Of a DNA stretch of 64,000 nucleotides, positions 43,740-55,171 are shown one piece after another. The position numbers were made by a program, and so were the translations under genes. Source of the stretch: Dentipellis sp. KUC8613 (taxonomy: Eukaryota; Basidiomycota; Agaricomycetes; Russulales; Hericiaceae); NCBI GenBank assembly GCA_002286715.1, contig NSJX01000001.1:1667805-1731804 (forward strand), written 5' to 3'. Each line of letters begins with the position of its first letter. Within the stretch, counting starts at the first letter, position 1. Under the pieces are notes generated by a model that made no database searches, was not told where the DNA came from, and was given only the letters and a program-made list of their open reading frames with translations.

Positions 43740-46424
43740 ATGTCCCCTCCACGCAACTCCCGCAACATGAATTCTTTCGGGCAGGCTGATGCTCTTTCCG
43801 AGTTACCTACAACATTTCGCTGGCAAATTGGAGCCTCTACGTTGCGCGAGCCTCTCGTTCAGATGGACCACCTGAAGTGTCACTTGAACCTCCTCCGCGC
43901 ATTCCATCTTCTTCGAGAGCAGGTAGAAGCCGGGACGGATGAAAGACTTCCGGCTTCCGCACGCGCGATGGAGAAAGACCAAAGATGGGCTTGGTTCGTC
44001 GGGCTGGCGGTCGAAAGGCGAGTCTTCCTAGCATCGACGGATCGCGAGGCCTGAATTCGAGCGTGAATATGTTCACAGGTTCGATCGTTGGGCGAAGAAG
44101 ACCAGAGCAGTACAAGATATCGTAGAATGGTTGACAACGGAGGTCCCACCCATTGACGTATGGATGGTTTGGCATGCTTACCTGCTAAATCCTCGGTGAG
44201 CCATGTATTTCCATAAGCATTCCACGTGCATATGCTCATCACAACAGGAGCTATGCTGAGGACTGCAGCCGGTTCTTGACAGCTTTTGCGCGCTTGCCGC
44301 CAAAGATGTTTCTTAATGCGCTGGTACGTGTGTCCGGATGCGTAGGAGCCGATGAAACCAATTGTTGCAGACGGCAATCGGCGACATGACAACATTCACG
44401 CCCTCCGACGAACGAAGAACGCTATGGTTCATCCAAACGAAGACTCCCTTTGACCTATTTGACGCCTTTGGGTACCTCATCCGTCAGGAGATTATATGCC
44501 CGAATTGTCATGCCATCAATCGCGCTTGTGCGTAGAAAGGTTCACATACAACTCGTGTCTGTTCAACTGACATTGTTTCGCAGCATACATCAACGATACG
44601 GGCACGGGGTATGCGCAGCAGCACTTCGCCCATCCTTGTTCCTTCTGCAGATTCGAGATAACGAAAGAAAAATTAGCTCTTATAAGGTTCATGACAGATC
44701 TATCCTTAAATCACCGAGATAGGGCGACCGTACTCCAACATGGCAACTACGTATATCTCCCGTGAGTAAAATGCCATTCATACTGCCCTTTTTTTTGTTA
44801 ACCACTAGTCATAAATCAGAATGACCCTTCGCAGCCCCTTCGTATCGTTGGACAAGAATCGCGCTGCAGCGATCAAGGACTTGCTGTTGTCAACTGGTCC
44901 TTTCAAACCCAAGAGATCTTTGAGGAGAGGCAGAATCATGAAGACACCTCTTGCAATGGCGGAAAGCGTCAAGTGGAGTCTTTCTCGGACGAGGAAGATA
45001 CCAGTGAGGGCCAGGAACCCTCGAATGTGCGTGATTGAGCTTGCTCAAAGCTCTTCGAGTCTATACTGAGAGAGGTTCATTTTGCAGACTCAGCCGGATA
45101 TTGACAGCGTACAGTGATCAACGGCCGTTCTCGGTTGAATTGACTGGAGCCGTGCGTAATATGTCCCTTCTAGAAATTCCCCACAAACGCCGGTGCTTTG
45201 AACGTTGTTAGGTCCTCCGGCAAGCTACATTCGTGGAGAAGATGCACGAGCTAGGCTGGACCGAGCCCAATTTTTTTGACATCCCTGAGGAAGAGGTTGT
45301 GTTGTCTCATGCGACCGTGCGATATCATGCGTATGTGGCTTCCAATACCCACAATTTTCTGCTAATCATGGCCACAGTTTCCTGGATCTCATGTTTTCTT
45401 CGCCATCTTCGTTCTTCGTCCCAACTCTGGACATTGATCTCGTCTGGCACACGCATCAGCTACTGGCTGCTAATTATCAGCGTGATTGTATCAGATACGT
45501 TGGGCGCTATGTCGATCAGTGCGTATTCAATGACCTTCCGAAAAGAAGTTGACTCAATTTTATTCAGTGATGATAAAGTCGAGGAGTCACATCTCGCAGA
45601 CGCATTCGACCTGACCTGCCGTGCATGGAATGTGAGTGAGACTCCTACGTTAGCTATCGCCCCGTCTTAATTGTCGATGCCAAGGCCCGCTTCAACGTGC
45701 CTTACATGCACTGCGGATGTCCTTTACCAGGCGAGACGATAGGCCAGAAACTAGCTCGCCTCGTCTCCAACATGGGGTTCTCATACAAGCCCAAGATGCC
45801 TTCCCTACCCGACAATCCAGCGCTACTCGCCGCGACGCATCCATCCGAACACAACAGCGTCGTAGTTTCTAATCTGCCTCACCAAAGTTCACGACGTCGC
45901 AAGCGCGAGAAAAGGACTCAGCGACGCCGTGACCGCGATGCGGCACTGGTCAAACAAGGGAAGATGCATCAGGACGTTTTCGCTCGTGGCATGGGACACA
46001 GGACGGCGTTCTTGGTCCCTGTGCCAATGTATTGGGGCGGGGTGGGCTCTTGCGTCGTTGGGACTGGGAATATTGTGAATGGTGGAGGATGCGGAGGATC
46101 GGGAGGATTTTCAGGTTGTGGAGCGGTGAGTCTCTTGTAACCCATAGGCTAAGATGCATGCTGAAGTAGGTATTCTAGAGTTCGGGAGCAGCTTGTGCTG
46201 CCGGCGGGGGAGGCTGTGGGGGAGGAGGGAGTGGCGGCTGTGGAGGTGGAGGAGGTTCTGGAGGAGGCTGCGGAGGAGGAGGCTTTGGAGGCGGTGGTGG
46301 GTGCGGGGGTGGTGGCGGCGGCGGTGGCGGATGTGGAGGCGGTGGCGGAGGCGGCGGCGGCGGATGTGGTGGAGGCGGCGGCGGCGGAGGAGGAGGAGGA
46401 GGAGGCGGAGGAGGGATGTCTTGA
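43740..46424 (+). CDS. glycine-rich domain-containing protein (DUF1399/GRDP), copy 1
   Basis: The start MSPPRNSRNMNSFGQADALS is at 43740 and the stop TGA at 46422-46424; about ten exons give roughly 680 residues. Family motifs: CHLNLLRAFHLLREQVE, DQRWAWFVGLAVERFDRWA, IDVWMVWHAYLLNPRSYAED, PNCHAIN...CSFC pairs, DIDLVWHTHQLLAANYQRDC, then GRYVDHDDKVEESHLADAFD and RFNVPYMHCGCPLPGE. The last exon, 46179-46424, is an 80-residue tail almost only of Gly with regularly placed Cys (GGGGCGGGGSGGCGGGGG style). The penultimate exon ends GGCGGSGGFSGCG. DUF1399 proteins occur in plants and fungi; plant GRDPs act in stress and auxin responses, and the fungal role is not established. One intron acceptor before RFNVPYMHC is AAG, less usual than YAG. 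Confidence 0.85.
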
Positions 46425-47250
46425 TGCCTCAACTCGAGTTAAACTCAGAAGCGCCAAAGATCATTTGAGGCCCTATATTTCTACTCGCCGAGCCCTACTT
46501 ACAGTACATTATGATCTTGAATCTGTACGACATTGCAAGCATTGCCTATAAAGTAGTTGATTTATCCACCCAGCCTTTCGGTTACTCTCGTAGATTCGTA
46601 CCTAGTTGCCTTGTGCAGCGTTCAAAGTCCGCTAAAACAGCTGCCTCATAATATCGTTGAAGCACCGTCTTCTTCCTTCCAAACCACTCGAGACTCTCTT
46701 GTCAGTACGCTTGCTGTCTGAATGACTCATGGATCTTTTTCATGTTCGGTGACTGCTGTCGCGCAGGCGACCTCGGGCACGAAATCGGCAAGACGGTATT
46801 GCAAGGTCCATGTCGATGTCAAGGTACAGTGACATGTATCCGGTCTGTAGTAACCTCGCGAGGTTGGAAAGAGTAAGAGCCCCACTCCGTACGGCATATC
46901 TGAACCCCCAGTACGTCTCGAGCAGCGCGCAATGAAAGCTGTTGATCTTTTTTGTAGCGCGCATCAATCGTACAAGTGCACACGCTTTGTCCTCGTGCCT
47001 CGTGTCCCGAGCTCGCAAGGCACGCGTGTCAATCTCTGACTGCTGCGGAATGAATATGGCACCCAGCTACCGACATCAGTATTGCTACATGCTATGCATC
47101 AACGCGCGCGGGCTTACAGCTGCCGGGGTGGACAGCTTGCCGCATGAGCTGTAGGCGGCGGTCAGGCGCCAGAGCTGGCGCTGTTCCTATATATCCCCAC
47201 ATCACCACACCAACGCGTCATATGCGACCCTTATCTTGTTCTCGACCAAG
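46425..47250. other. intergenic gap between the tandem GRDP copies
   Basis: This 826-bp gap holds the 3' flank of copy 1 and the promoter of copy 2, with TATATAT at 47188-47194, about 57 bp before the ATG. A minus-strand 92-residue open frame (46740-47018) has no family-like sequence. Confidence 0.5.
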
Positions 47251-49863
47251 ATGCCCGATAGTGCGCCCCCTGCGTATGACAGCAATCCTCCCCTACAGGT
47301 CGATCCTCGTCCTGTTGGACTACCCACAGTATTTCGGATTGGAAGCCAGACATTGGCAGAACCCCTTGTCAAACCAAAGCATGTGAAATGCCACCTGAAC
47401 CTCCTGCGCGCATTTTACGAACTCCGGGAGAAGGTGGAGGCAGGGACAGATCCGAGGATTCCACCTTTGGTACGCGTTTTGGAGAAAGACCAGAGATGGG
47501 CTTGGTTCGTCGGTTTGGCTGTCGAAAGGTGCGTCGGCAGGGTAATATTGAGCTCTCGGTATTGAAGGCACGGGCAGGTTCGATCGCTGGACGAAGAGTA
47601 TCCGGACGCGATCATCAGAGAGCACTTCGGAATGGCTCCGAAGAGAGAGCCCTCCACTCGATGTATGGATGGTTTGGCATGCTTACCTCCTGAATCCTCG
47701 GTACGTCTTTCGCTGATTGCCTGGAAGGATGCGGTTTATGTGAATGCGACTGCTTCATCAGGAGCTATGCTGAAGACTGTACTCGGTTCCTGAGGTGTTT
47801 CGACGACATGCCTCCGGGATTGTTTCTAGACGCACTCGTAAGCCTATGCACGTGCTATCAGGAAATTGTAACGCCGAAAGCAGATATCCGCAGGAAGAAA
47901 TCGGTGATATAACCACATTCGTACCATCTTCGTTGCGGACCGCGGCGTGGTCCTCAAAGACAAGGACCCTGTTCGACCCATTCGATGCATTGGAATCTCT
48001 GACCGATTACGAACTCGCGTGTCCGAGTTGCGCAGCAAACATCCGTGCTCGTGCGTCCAGGATCTCTCCAATATACGATCGTTTGGCAGGTTGACGATGC
48101 ATCGCTTAGCCTATCTCAATGACTCTGGGACTGGCTATGCACAACAGAATTTCTCCTTCATTTGTGCCTGCAAATTCGAAATAACCCGGGAGAAATTGGC
48201 GCTGCTCAAGTTCACCAGTGATCTCGCATTGGACCACAATGATGCTCTTACCGTCCGCAAACACGGAAAGGCGGTATATCTGCCGTATGTGTGATTCTCA
48301 TCGTCTGCCACCCGCTTGTCGCCTGAGTGACTCTCCGATGTAGCATGACACTTCGTACAGCACAGGACGCTGAGGACAAGTATCGCGCAATGGCGATCAA
48401 GGACTTGTTGCTCTTGAGCCGTCCGTTCAAGCCGAAGACGACCAAAGAGAAAGGGAAAGTCATGCAGACGCCCTTCGAGATGGCGGAAAGTATCAACTGG
48501 AGCCTGTCTCAGACAAGAGCGATATCTTTGAGAGCCAAGAACCCTCGAATGTATGTATATCCAACCACTTCATTTATTGTTTTGTTCCTGGTACTCAAGT
48601 AACCTGACAGAATGAGTCGGATATTGACGGCGTATAGTGACTTACGACCGTACTCCGTCGAATTATCTGGAGCAGTATGTCATACGCCGCACTCGTCTGT
48701 ACACAGTCAACATTTGTGTTTTTAGGTCCTTCGTCAAGCGACGTTTGTGAGGAAGATGCACGACCTGGGCTGGACTGAACCTAATTTCTTTGACGATCCG
48801 GAGGACGAAGTCGCATTATCGCATGCCATCGTGCGGTATCATGCGTATGTCCTCCCTGCTTCGAAGCCTCAATCCCCCTCTGATGGCTATCACAGCTTCC
48901 TGGATCTGATGTCCTCCTCACCTTCTTCGTTTTTCGTCCCTACGCTAGACATCGACCTTGTCTGGCACACGCATCAACTGCGAGCTGCAGACTATCAGAA
49001 GGAGTGTAAGAAATATACTGGGCGTTATATCGATCAGTGCGCATGCATGGCTCAAAAAAAAACATGGAAGTGTACTAATATCGCTTCAGTGACGACAAGG
49101 TGGAAGAATCACACCTATCGAACGCATTCGACTTGACATGCCGCGCATGGAACGTGAGTAAACTCGTCTATCCAAATGTCTACATCCTTAAGCACCAATG
49201 TCTCTTTTTCAGTCACGCTTCAACGTGCCTTATATGCACTGCGGCTGTCCCTTACCCGGTGACACCGTTGGGCGAAGACTGTCCCGCCTGGTAACACACA
49301 TGGGGATGAAATACAACCCCAAGATCCCCGTCCCACCCGAGCACCCTGCCATGCTCGCCGCGACGCACCCCTCAGACCACAACAGCATCGTGGTCCCCGA
49401 CTTGCCGCACCAGGACGCGCACCGCCGCGAGCGCGAGCGCAAGATCCAGCGGCGCCGGCAGCGGGATGCTGAGCTGGTGCGGCAGGGGAGGATGCGCCAG
49501 GACGTGTACGATCGTGGCGCGGGCCATGATGCAGCGTTTTTGGTCCCGGTGCCGATGTATTGGGGCGGAATGGGCGGGTGCGTCGTTGGCAACGGAAATA
49601 TCGTGAATGCAGGAGGGTGTGGCGGGGTCGGAGGGTTCTCGGGGTGTGGGGCGGTGAGTTTGTTATCTGCTGAATTTTGGATGTATGCTGAAGCGGGTGA
49701 GCAGAGCTCGGGCGCAGCTTGTGGTGCAGGCGGTGGAGGCGGTGGGGGCGGAGGCTGCGGAGGTAGTGGTGCGGGATGCGGTGGTGGAGGCGGAGGCGGC
49801 TGCGGGGGCGGTGGCGGCTGCGGGGGAGGCGGGGGCGGGGGCGGGGGATGTGGTGGCGGCTGA
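47251..49863 (+). CDS. glycine-rich domain-containing protein (DUF1399/GRDP), copy 2
   Basis: The gene starts MPDSAPPAYDSNPPLQVDP at 47251 and stops at 49861-49863. It follows copy 1 exon by exon: KCHLNLLRAFYELREKVEAG, DQRWAWFVGLAVERFDRW, LDVWMVWHAYLLNPRSYAED, EEIGDITTFVPSS, YLNDSGTGYAQQNF, DIDLVWHTHQLRAADYQKEC, then DDKVEESHLSNAFDLTCRAW and RFNVPYMHCGCPLPGDTVG. The last two exons again make a Gly/Cys tail (GGCGGSGAGCGGGGGGGCGG style). The intron before the tail is 51 nt and in frame without a stop (VSLLSAEFWMYAEAGEQ), so it could be retained. Copies 1 and 2 are tandem duplicates with clear divergence in sequence; neither shows a disabling change that I can see. Confidence 0.85.
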
Positions 49864-50063
49864 CCATCGATGAAGAGAGGACGAATGAGGTCTATTTCGC
49901 GACTTACCAATACCTGTTCCTGGGAGTGCATTTGATAATGGGTACCTACGTAGCTTCTTTGCAAAGTTTGGTCATTTCAGCCTTACGCTGCCGCTCAGTG
50001 CTTCAGATATCCCTTCCGCAAATGATGTATATGTGAGAGAATCGCCGGTGAAATCGGTCAATG

Positions 50064-50935
50064 CTAGTCGGAGGCACCATCCTGTTCAGAAGGTTGGGTA
50101 TTTCTGTTCTCCAGAAGCTTTTTCTCCTTCATCTCCCTATACCGCTTGATGGCCCGTTCCCTCTCTTCTTCCATCATGGCTTTCTGCGCCATCGACACGA
50201 CATGAGCACTCTTCTTGGTTGCGCCTTCTTTCAAGTTCTTCGCTCCTCTGGGGAGCTTCTTCAAATCAGGAGGTGCCATGGCGATGTCGTTGAGGCGACG
50301 TGGTGCAGATGTGGATACATTCGAGAACTCTTTTGGCCGGTCGCGGTGCTTGTCAGGCGGAGGTGAAACATCGGGAGACTCGCTTCTTCCTTTCCGTCTC
50401 TTTTCTTTCCCAGGAGGCTGTTTCACTGGAGGAACATCCTTGCCTTGCTTTTTTCGCGCATTCCGCTCGACAGCGGAGGCCGTCTGGACGGCAGAGCGGA
50501 CGAGAGGACGCATATCCTCTTCAACCCGCCTGCATAACTAGACGTGAGAAACGCCCTAGAATCAAGACAAAGGAACGTACCTGTTGAAATGCGCGAGGGT
50601 CTCGCCGGGTTTGATAGCAATCTGCTTCCCTTTTGTTTTAGCCTTCGCACCCTCCTCTGCATCTGTGCTTGGCCTCCTGCGCTTCTTCGCAGGCCCAGCC
50701 TCGTCATCGCCCAGCATCTTCCGTTTCTTGAAGTCTTCGCGAATCTTGGCGGCATTGAGTATACGTGAAGCAGATTTAGGGATGCTCTCGTTGGCGAGGC
50801 TCGAGGATGGTGCTGCAAGGTCTCTGCCTCTTCAAGTGATCCGGTAAGCACAACGATAGGAGTTCTGAGAGACCGAGTCTACTTTTCGTTGAGCCTCTGC
50901 TCTCTGACGGAGCGTTTTGCGCGTTTGTGGGGCAT
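50064..50935 (-). CDS. basic, nucleolar-like conserved protein
   Basis: The gene starts MPHKRAKRSVREQRLNEK at 50935 and stops at 50064-50066 (ending QPSEQDGASD). Two introns are needed. After the first, the frame reads RGRDLAAPSSSLANESIPKS, then SASRILNAAKIREDFKKRK, GPAKKRRRP, and KPGETLAHFNRRVEEDMRPL. The next exon gives SAVERNARKKQGKDVPPVK, the charged AMMEEERERAIKRYREMKEK and ends in a polar tail. The protein is about 250 residues, strongly basic and helical. The combination of MPHKRAKRSVREQ and GETLxHFNRRVE is shared by an uncharacterised fungal family that I associate with nucleolar/ribosome-biogenesis-type proteins by composition; this is inference. Confidence 0.7.
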
Positions 50936-51161
50936 GGTGGTAAGTTGAAGTTGAAGAGGAATATTGCGAGGAGGCCGGATTTGGAATGAGTTCAGGCACG
51001 GGAGGCCGTGTCCGGACCCGGGGAACTCCAGACAGGCGCGGTCGTCTTGCCTTGTGCGACGCTTGCATAAATACACTCTCTATCTGTACCCGTGGCGCTT
51101 TCTTCATAACCTGTCCCATACTACTGTGGCCCACGTTCGCATCCTTCATCGCCCTCACATC

Positions 51162-52402
51162 ATGGCCGACACAGAGGCCAAACCATTGCTTGACTTCCCG
51201 TACCCGATACCCTACCAAGCATACCCTCCCAAGACGATCACAACCCCAACGGCTGTAATTCACACTGCCTATAACGCTGCTGTGCTTCCACCGAAGCCAG
51301 AGAACGGCCATTGGACCCGTTTCGTCTGTATCAGCGACACGCACCAGCATGTCTTCCATGTCCCCGAGGGAGATGTGCTTCTGCATAGCGGGGATCTGAC
51401 CGATACAGGTATGTGGAAGGGCACGAAGATCACGATGGATTGGCTGGCCGAGATGCCCCATCCCAAGAAGATGTGAGTTCTTGCTTACTGCAGGCATCGT
51501 GGATGTGCCTGCCAATAGGCAGACTGTGACGTATATATTCTGTAGCATCATCGCAGGGAACCACGATTTGACCTTCCATAAGGACTGGTATCAGCGCAAC
51601 TACTATCGCTGGCATAAAGAGCAACAGGTTGGCTAATATCAGGTGATGCTGTGCGGATGATTCATCCTATCGATTTGCGCGCAGGATAGTGATACGATCC
51701 TCGACCTCGTCATCGGCGAGGAGGCCCGTGAAGCAGGTATAGTATACCTCGACGACGAGTCGTACGAATTCCAAACAAGACCGGGTGGCAGGAAGTGGAC
51801 CGTGTACGGCTCTCCGGTTAGTGAAACCCCCTGATTTGCTGGACTTCGAACGCTTCACACCCAAGACAGTGGACTCCTGATTTCTGGGACTGGGCCTTTA
51901 ATTACAAACGTGGGAAGGAGTCCGAAGGTTATCTTGTTTCTGTCACTTTTGCTCCTCCACTGACACGACGCACGGGTGCAGAACATGTGGCAAAGATCCC
52001 CCCGAAGACGGACATTTTGTAAGTCTTTACGAACATGTAATGATTGCAAATACTTATCGTGCCTGCTCCCGAAGGTTGACGCATGGACCACCCTACACTG
52101 TCCTCGATGAAAATCTAGATGGCGTAAGTGTTGGATGCGAAGCGTTGCTTGCCCGCCTTCCGGCGGTCAAACCGCGGCTGCACGTCTTTGGCCACATTCA
52201 TGAAGGCCATGGGGTGCAGGTTGGAGAATGGGTCACAGATGAGAACTCTGAAGGTGACCCGGAATGCACCGTGTTCGTAAATGCTGCGAACTGGCCAGCC
52301 GGAAGGCGCAGGAGAGGTCGGGATGGTTTAGCGGTGCCATTCGGAGGATATGGTTTCCAGCCGGTGATAGTAGACTTGCTGGACGAGCCGGACGCCGAGT
52401 AG
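51162..52402 (+). CDS. calcineurin-like metallophosphoesterase (MPPED/239FB type)
   Basis: The gene starts MADTEAKPLLDFPYPIPYQA at 51162 and stops TAG at 52400-52402. Six or so exons give about 330 residues. The metal-binding motifs are complete: CISDTHQHVF (DxH), LHSGDLTDTG (GD), IIIAGNHDLTFH (GNHD), LLTHGPPYTVLD (TH) and HVFGHIHEGHG (GHxH). This is the Mn/Fe-dependent phosphodiesterase family that includes mammalian MPPED1 and MPPED2 and fungal orthologues, usually hydrolysing cyclic nucleotides in vitro; the natural substrate is unknown. It is divergent from the basic nucleolar-like gene, 226 bp apart. Confidence 0.92.
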
Positions 52403-52548
52403 ATGAATATTTGCGCTTTGGATTATACTTGTATACTAGCCCCCTTGCACTGCAGTACGTGTGTACATTATATATCGTTTGTACGAACTTGCACAATTGA
52501 ACTTGCCTTGAAAACTAGGAGGAGCGGTAGAAGCCGACATGATCTGCA

Positions 52549-52556
52549 TGACGTCA
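52549..52556. promoter_or_regulatory. CRE-type palindrome TGACGTCA
   Basis: A perfect TGACGTCA lies 168 bp upstream of the small mitochondrial-type protein ATG, with TATATA-like sequence about 20 bp after it (GGTATATAGC near 52577). This is the same element as at 19112. Confidence 0.35.
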
Positions 52557-52723
52557 GTGACTAATGGTGCTGGTGGGGTATATAGCTTGCCAAACCGGTT
52601 GCGAGCAGTTCTCCTCCCAACGAAAACCTCCAACGCATATTCTGCCTCCAGTACGTGTCTTTTCCTCCTTTCTCCAACTCAAATGTAACCACAAATCCAC
52701 CGAACCTGCCTAGCATCACCATC

Positions 52724-53179
52724 ATGTCTGCCTCCCAGCTTTCCCAGTTCTCCTCGCGTCTCTTGCGCTCCAACAACGCTCTCGTACGTGCCATCGCGCC
52801 GTCGACGCGCTACTTCGCCGTCACCAGTGCCACTCGTGCAGAGACAAAGCACACCGCCGACTCGTACTTCAAGGATGTCGACTCGACGCTCTCCGAGGAC
52901 CCCAAGACGCTCACCGTCGACAGTTCCTCCGAAGCTGTGCAGCGCCCGCACCACCCACCGTCGGGAGAGTTCAGCCGTGCGGGGATTCAGACGGACGAGT
53001 ACAGGAGCGTCGACAAGCAGCACCCGTACGACGCGCCGAATGGTGCTGGCAAGGACCAGAAGCTGCGGTATGGCGCCAGGCCGCAGTATCTGGACGAGAA
53101 AGGGCCGGAGACGAGCGGGTCTGAGGAAGGGCCTACGGGTCGGAGCGCTGGGGGACGCAAGCCTGAAGGGAAGCAGTGA
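52724..53179 (+). CDS. small mitochondrial-type protein, intronless
   Basis: A single frame of 151 residues starts MSASQLSQFSSRLLRSNNAL at 52724 and stops at 53177-53179. The first ~40 residues are rich in Ser, Arg, Leu and Ala and lack acidic residues (LVRAIAPSTRYFAVTSATRA), as expected of a mitochondrial targeting peptide. The mature part is hydrophilic and disorder-prone: HTADSYFKDVDSTLSEDPKT, VDKQHPYDAPNGAG, RYGARPQYLDEKGPETSGSE. The upstream CRE and TATA support real transcription. I do not recognise the family; the 'HPYDxPNGxG' region may be its conserved core. Confidence 0.65.
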   Translation: MSASQLSQFSSRLLRSNNALVRAIAPSTRYFAVTSATRAETKHTADSYFKDVDSTLSEDPKTLTVDSSSEAVQRPHHPPSGEFSRAGIQTDEYRSVDKQHPYDAPNGAGKDQKLRYGARPQYLDEKGPETSGSEEGPTGRSAGGRKPEGKQ

Positions 53180-53706
53180 GTGAAGGAGAGGTTGTCGGGA
53201 GAAGTCGCAGAAAAGAAGCATTCTGAGTCTGTGGCTCAAGGACCGTGCATCGCTGTCGTGGTTCCACTGTAATGTTATCGTTATATCAATGTGCAACTGA
53301 ATTTAGAGAAAAGGTTCCTGCGCACTGTTTGATGGTGGTGGTCAGAACGCGAATGCAAAGGTGTTGACAGAATCGGACGTTACGGGCACGGAGTATTTAG
53401 TACTTAGACTGCGTCGCCTTCAGATACCTCGAGCATTAGTATGAAAAAAAATGGTGCTCGTCCAAGTTTCGCAGACTTTTTGATAGAGGTGAGACGTTGA
53501 GCGACAGACGACTTGACCATGATAGAACTCTCGAATACAAAGTTTTGCCAGTGCAACGCTTTGAAGCTGGCGCTAAGATCACAAGTACAGATCCACGGCC
53601 CGATCGGGAATCTTACAATTGATCAAGGCAGCACTCGACTAGCACCCTTACCGCTTTATTCCACACAAGCGCTAGCGCAAGGACCCAATACCCTCCTTGC
53701 ACCACC
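53180..53706. other. intergenic, promoter of the DENR gene
   Basis: This gap holds the 3' flank of the small mitochondrial-type gene and the promoter of the DENR/TMA22 gene. I see no coding sequence in it. Confidence 0.5.
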
Positions 53707-54668
53707 ATGTCAACATCAGCAGAACAAGCCGCTCCCGCCGAGGAGAAGCACGCAACGCCGCCCTTGCAGGTGCTTTACTGTGGAGGTGCGCAATCGGATC
53801 TACCAGTCCCCACCGTGCAGGTCTGCTCTACCCCCTCGCGACTCACGGTTCCGCTTGTCCGCAGTATGCACCTTCCCCGTTGAGTACTGCGAGTTCGGCT
53901 CGAGCTTCACGAAGTGCAAGGAATGGCTGCAGAGCGAGCATCCTGACATCTACCCGAAGTATTACTCGGACGGTGCGTTCGTCCTCTGCTTCGACATACG
54001 GATCCGGTTTATTTGGTTGTACTGATGGCAGTGTAGAGGCGCTGCAGGCAAAGCTGGGAACGCTGAGTCTGGAGGCGCAGAGCAAGCTGGAGAAGGATAC
54101 GGCGAAGAAGGAAGCGAAGGCTGAGGCGAAGGCGATTGCCGCTAAGAAGAAGAAAATGGTACGTGTATCTGGGCTTTCCCTATCTGCTGCTCACTAACTT
54201 CTCTCTTGTAGGCATCACAAGTGAGTCTACCCTGAGGCCATGCGTCTGGGAAGAGACAAGCTCATTTTGTCCGCTAGGTAACCATTAAGCGTATAGAACG
54301 CAACAAGCGGAAATACGTCACGGCCGTGCATGGCCTAGAAGTCTTCGGTACGTCCCCGCGATGGGCAGAACCAGATCGCTGCCCCTTTAACCTCACGGCG
54401 CACAGACATCGACATGAAAAAGGCAGCAAAGCTCTTCGCACAGCGATTCGCGACGGGCGCATCCGTCACGAAGAATGCCGCTGGCCAGGACGAGATCGTC
54501 GTCCAAGGAGACGTGTCGCAGGAGATCTACGACATGATGGAGGAGGCGAATGAGGGGGGCGCGGAGGGGGGCGCGACGAAGGGCAAGAAGGGCCTGGATG
54601 TCCTGAAGGGCATCGTTGTGGATAATGTGGAGATGGTAGAAGAGAAGAAGAAAAAGAGCTCGGACTGA
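53707..54668 (+). CDS. TMA22: density-regulated protein DENR/TMA22 (translation factor)
   Basis: The gene starts MSTSAEQAAPAEEKHATPPL at 53707 and stops TGA at 54666-54668, in about six exons. The protein is about 200 residues, the normal size. The N-terminal zinc-binding segment reads VLYCGVCTFPVEYCEFGSS, then FTKCKEWLQSEHPDIYPKYY. A helical linker (LEKDTAKKEAKAEAKAIAAK) follows. The C-terminal SUI1/eIF1 domain has VTIKRIERNKRKYVTAVHGL, AKLFAQRFATGASVTK, and DEIVVQGDVSQEIYDMM. With MCT-1/TMA20, DENR recycles 40S subunits and promotes reinitiation after upstream ORFs. The first intron splits the second CxxC codon pair (GGA G|TA TGC). Confidence 0.94.
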
Positions 54669-55171
54669 TTGCGACGAAGTTTGCGTGTGTAGGATGAGTG
54701 TACGATTTGGTTGATGGTCGCAAGACATTGGTTGCATGATCTTGCTTCCGAGCGCTCGCGGGCCTTGGTGGTTTCTCAGTGGTCGACACCGAAACTCACT
54801 CAAGCAACGCTGCACGAGGGACGGAGTCAAGTCAACGACTCGAAGGGAATGATGCTATTATGTGGGTGTAAGATCTAATGCTAAATCTAATGCTATAATG
54901 ATGTGGGCTCTATGGATGGTGGATGAGTGATGCAGCTTGCACATGAACCTAAAATGATAAAAATACAGTATGCGACAGTCAGGGGCAGATTACTAGTGAA
55001 TACAGTGATGGTAATGCGGGGGTATACAGATGCTGTGAATGCCAATGATGCGTGAGCGATATCCTTTAATAGTCGTGAGCGCCGGTCCTAGAGAGTGATG
55101 GACCGGCGGCTGAGTAGTTTTGAGATGTTGCACGAGAAGAGCTGAGAGGCGAGCCGGCGTCCTGAGAAAGC
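54669..55171. other. convergent intergenic gap
   Basis: Two 3' ends meet here. The 503 bp have no open frame of interest. Confidence 0.5.

Noticed and set aside
46175..46432. Polyproline antisense frame
   Set aside because: It is the reverse complement of the glycine-rich tail of GRDP copy 1.
46740..47018. 92-residue minus-strand frame between the GRDP copies
   Set aside because: No homology-like features, and it sits in the promoter of copy 2.
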